NCBI GenBank assembly: GCA_002329225.1
Contig: DCTF01000112.1
Span: 9,844-16,530 of the forward strand
Direction of reading: 5' to 3'
Length of the DNA: 6,687 nucleotides
From: Ruminococcaceae bacterium UBA1447
GTDB lineage: Bacteria > Bacillota > Clostridia > Oscillospirales > Acutalibacteraceae
Part shown: piece by piece, positions 4,872 through 6,687 of the stretch
Layout of the letters: every line of letters starts with the position of its first letter
How positions within the stretch are numbered: the stretch's first letter is position 1
Translations under genes and position numbers: made by a program
The notes under the pieces: model-generated
What the model was told of the DNA's origin: nothing
What the model saw: the letters and a program-made list of their open reading frames with translations, nothing else
Databases searched by the model: none

Positions 4872-6687
4872 TTACCCCGCTGTTTCAAACTGGCTGTAAT
4901 AGAGGTTGGCGTAAAAACCTTTTTCAGCCAGTAATTCGCTGTGGGTGCCCTTTTCCACAATGTCCCCTTCATTCATAACTAAAATCAAGTCCGCATTGCG
5001 TATGGTGGACAGGCGGTGGGCGATAATAAAGGCGGTGCGCCCTTTCATAAGGCTTTCCATGCCCTTTTGTATAAGCTGTTCCGTGCGGGTATCCACACTG
5101 CTTGTGGCCTCATCAAGAATCAGTATTTGCGGGTCGGCTAAAAATGCCCTGGCAATGGTCAATAATTGTTTTTGACCCTGAGATATATTGCTCACTTCTT
5201 CATTGAGAACCATGTTATAACCGCCGGGCAGCGTTCTGATAAAATGGTCTGCCCGGGCAAACTCGGCGGCACGTTGTACTTCTTCATCGGTTGCATCGGT
5301 TTTGCCGTAGCGGATATTGTCCGCTATGGTGCCGCTGAAAAGCCAGGTCTCCTGCAAGACCATACCGAAAAGAGAACGAAGCTCGTTTCGCTTAAAGAGC
5401 CTGATGTCGTTGCCGTCAACGCTGATAGAGCCCTGCGTCACATCATAAAAGCGCATTAGCAGTTTTACGATTGTTGTCTTGCCCGCTCCCGTAGGGCCTA
5501 CAATAGCTATTTTTTGCCCCGGGTTAATGCAGGCGGAAAAGTTGTTGATTACATTTTTCCCGGCAGTATAGCCGAAGTTCACATTTTCAAAACGGACCTG
5601 CCCCCGAATATGCTTGCTTAATGCGGTGTCGGCAGCGGAACTGTCCCGGTTAATTGTAATTGCATCGGGTCTGTCGGCAACTTCTTCTTCCTGCAATAAT
5701 AATTCGAATACCCTCTCCGCAGCCGCCGCCGTTTGCTGAAGAACATTTGATATGTTTGAGATTTGAGATACGGGGTGATGAAGTGAACGCACATACTGAA
5801 GAAAGGCCTGTATATCGCCCACGGAAATTGTGCCCTTCGTGGCAAAAAGTGCGCCAACTATACAGACCGCCACATAGCCGAGGTTGCGCACAAAGCTTGT
5901 TACCGGCATTATAAGGCCTGAAAGAAAGTGGGCTTTTTGAGTTGCCGTGTACAAATCATCGTTGTAGCGGGAAAAGGTTTCTACAGATTCTTCTTCCTTC
6001 GAAAAAGCCTTTATTACCGCATGACTGCCGAACATTTCCTCCACATGGCTGTTGACTTCTCCGAGATGTTTTTGTTGATTTTTGAAGTGTTTCTGGGACT
6101 TTTTAACGATGGCAACCACAAAAAACATACTCACGGGCACAACGCAGAATGCTACCAAAGTCAGGCGAAAACTGATGCCGAGCATCATCACCGTAACCCC
6201 TGTTACGGTAGTTAGGGCGGAAATGATTTGCGGAAGGCTTTGAGTAAGGGTCTGACTTATGGTGTCCACATCATTGGTAATCCGGCTGAGAACTTCTCCG
6301 TGGGTTGTTTTATCATAAAACCTGAATGGTAAGCGGTGCATTTTATTAAAGATATCACTGCGCAGTTTTTGTGTGACTTTGGCCGTAACATGTGAGATTA
6401 CGAATCCCTGAAGATATGAAAGCGCGGCGCCGGCTCCGTACAGAACTGCTAAACTGATCAAGATTTTACCGATTTTATCAAAGTCCACCGAACCGGAACC
6501 GGCAAGCCGGTTCATCAGCCCTGCATACAATACATCTGTAGCCTTCCCCATGATTCTCGGGCCGATAATTGAGAAAACAGTAGACATGGCGGAGAGAAGG
6601 GCCACAAAAAGGAGAGGCCACTTATACTTACCTAAATATGCCGCAAGTTTTTTCATGGTTCCCTTAAAATCTTTTGCCTTTTCCCCT
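4872..6687 (-). CDS. type I ABC exporter half-transporter, multidrug/lipid family (5' end outside window)
   Basis: This protein fuses a six-helix exporter membrane domain to a nucleotide-binding domain and would pump lipids, drugs or peptides out across the membrane as a dimer. Numbering from the internal ATG at 6656 (594 residues), the membrane domain spans about 1-300, including RLPFRFYDKTTHGEVLSRIT (108-127). The ATPase has Walker A GPTGAGKTT (387-395), Q-loop Gln435, signature ISQGQ (491-495) in place of LSGGQ, Walker B ILILDEATSSVD (511-522) with catalytic Glu516, and H-loop His547. Upstream of 6656 the frame stays open to the window edge and encodes GEKAKDFKGT, matching from memory the N-terminal extension common in clostridial relatives. 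I therefore treat the CDS as 5'-partial. A start at 6656, with AAGGG five bases upstream, remains possible. Relatives often form heterodimers with a product of an adjacent upstream gene, which would lie outside the window. The substrate is unknown. Confidence 0.9.
   Translation of the reverse strand, partial: GEKAKDFKGTMKKLAAYLGKYKWPLLFVALLSAMSTVFSIIGPRIMGKATDVLYAGLMNRLAGSGSVDFDKIGKILISLAVLYGAGAALSYLQGFVISHVTAKVTQKLRSDIFNKMHRLPFRFYDKTTHGEVLSRITNDVDTISQTLTQSLPQIISALTTVTGVTVMMLGISFRLTLVAFCVVPVSMFFVVAIVKKSQKHFKNQQKHLGEVNSHVEEMFGSHAVIKAFSKEEESVETFSRYNDDLYTATQKAHFLSGLIMPVTSFVRNLGYVAVCIVGALFATKGTISVGDIQAFLQYVRSLHHPVSQISNISNVLQQTAAAAERVFELLLQEEEVADRPDAITINRDSSAADTALSKHIRGQVRFENVNFGYTAGKNVINNFSACINPGQKIAIVGPTGAGKTTIVKLLMRFYDVTQGSISVDGNDIRLFKRNELRSLFGMVLQETWLFSGTIADNIRYGKTDATDEEVQRAAEFARADHFIRTLPGGYNMVLNEEVSNISQGQKQLLTIARAFLADPQILILDEATSSVDTRTEQLIQKGMESLMKGRTAFIIAHRLSTIRNADLILVMNEGDIVEKGTHSELLAEKGFYANLYYSQFETAG

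Overview
The window looks like a piece of a Firmicutes (probably Clostridia) chromosome. Three things suggest this: strong AGGAG-type ribosome binding sites, a lipoprotein-anchored substrate-binding protein, and protein sequences that resemble clostridial families. This is recognition from memory, not a database result.

The left two thirds of the plus strand (1-3245) carries the 3' end of a metallo-beta-lactamase-fold hydrolase gene, then a short intergenic region with a candidate promoter and two nested inverted repeats. A complete three-gene ABC importer operon follows: lipoprotein substrate-binding protein (397-1359), membrane permease (1508-2458) and ATPase (2451-3245). The set matches the 'uncharacterised' ABC importer family that includes streptococcal TrpXYZ and clostridial tyrosine-binding lipoproteins, so an aromatic amino acid or similar small molecule is a reasonable but unproven substrate. 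A 16-bp intercistronic hairpin separates the binding-protein gene from the permease and ATPase genes. The last two overlap by 8 bases and are probably translationally coupled.

The right third is on the minus strand. A stand-alone AAA-type ATPase with a C-terminal DUF4143/nuclease-like domain (3346-4620) converges on the importer operon. Its upstream region holds the most unusual element here: six units in exact 23-bp register (4651-4788), most of them built round a 13-bp palindrome (AATC-N5-GATT). The unit nearest the gene sits in the spacer between the predicted -35 and -10 boxes. This looks like a multi-operator promoter and may mean that the gene is tightly or self-regulated.

Beyond the array is a strong rho-independent terminator (4813-4848) for the last gene, a type I ABC exporter half-transporter (4872 to beyond the right edge). 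Its reading frame stays open to the window end and encodes the N-terminal extension seen in many clostridial relatives, so it is probably 5'-truncated by the window. The importer, the AAA ATPase and the exporter appear to be three independent transcription units, with no evident shared pathway.
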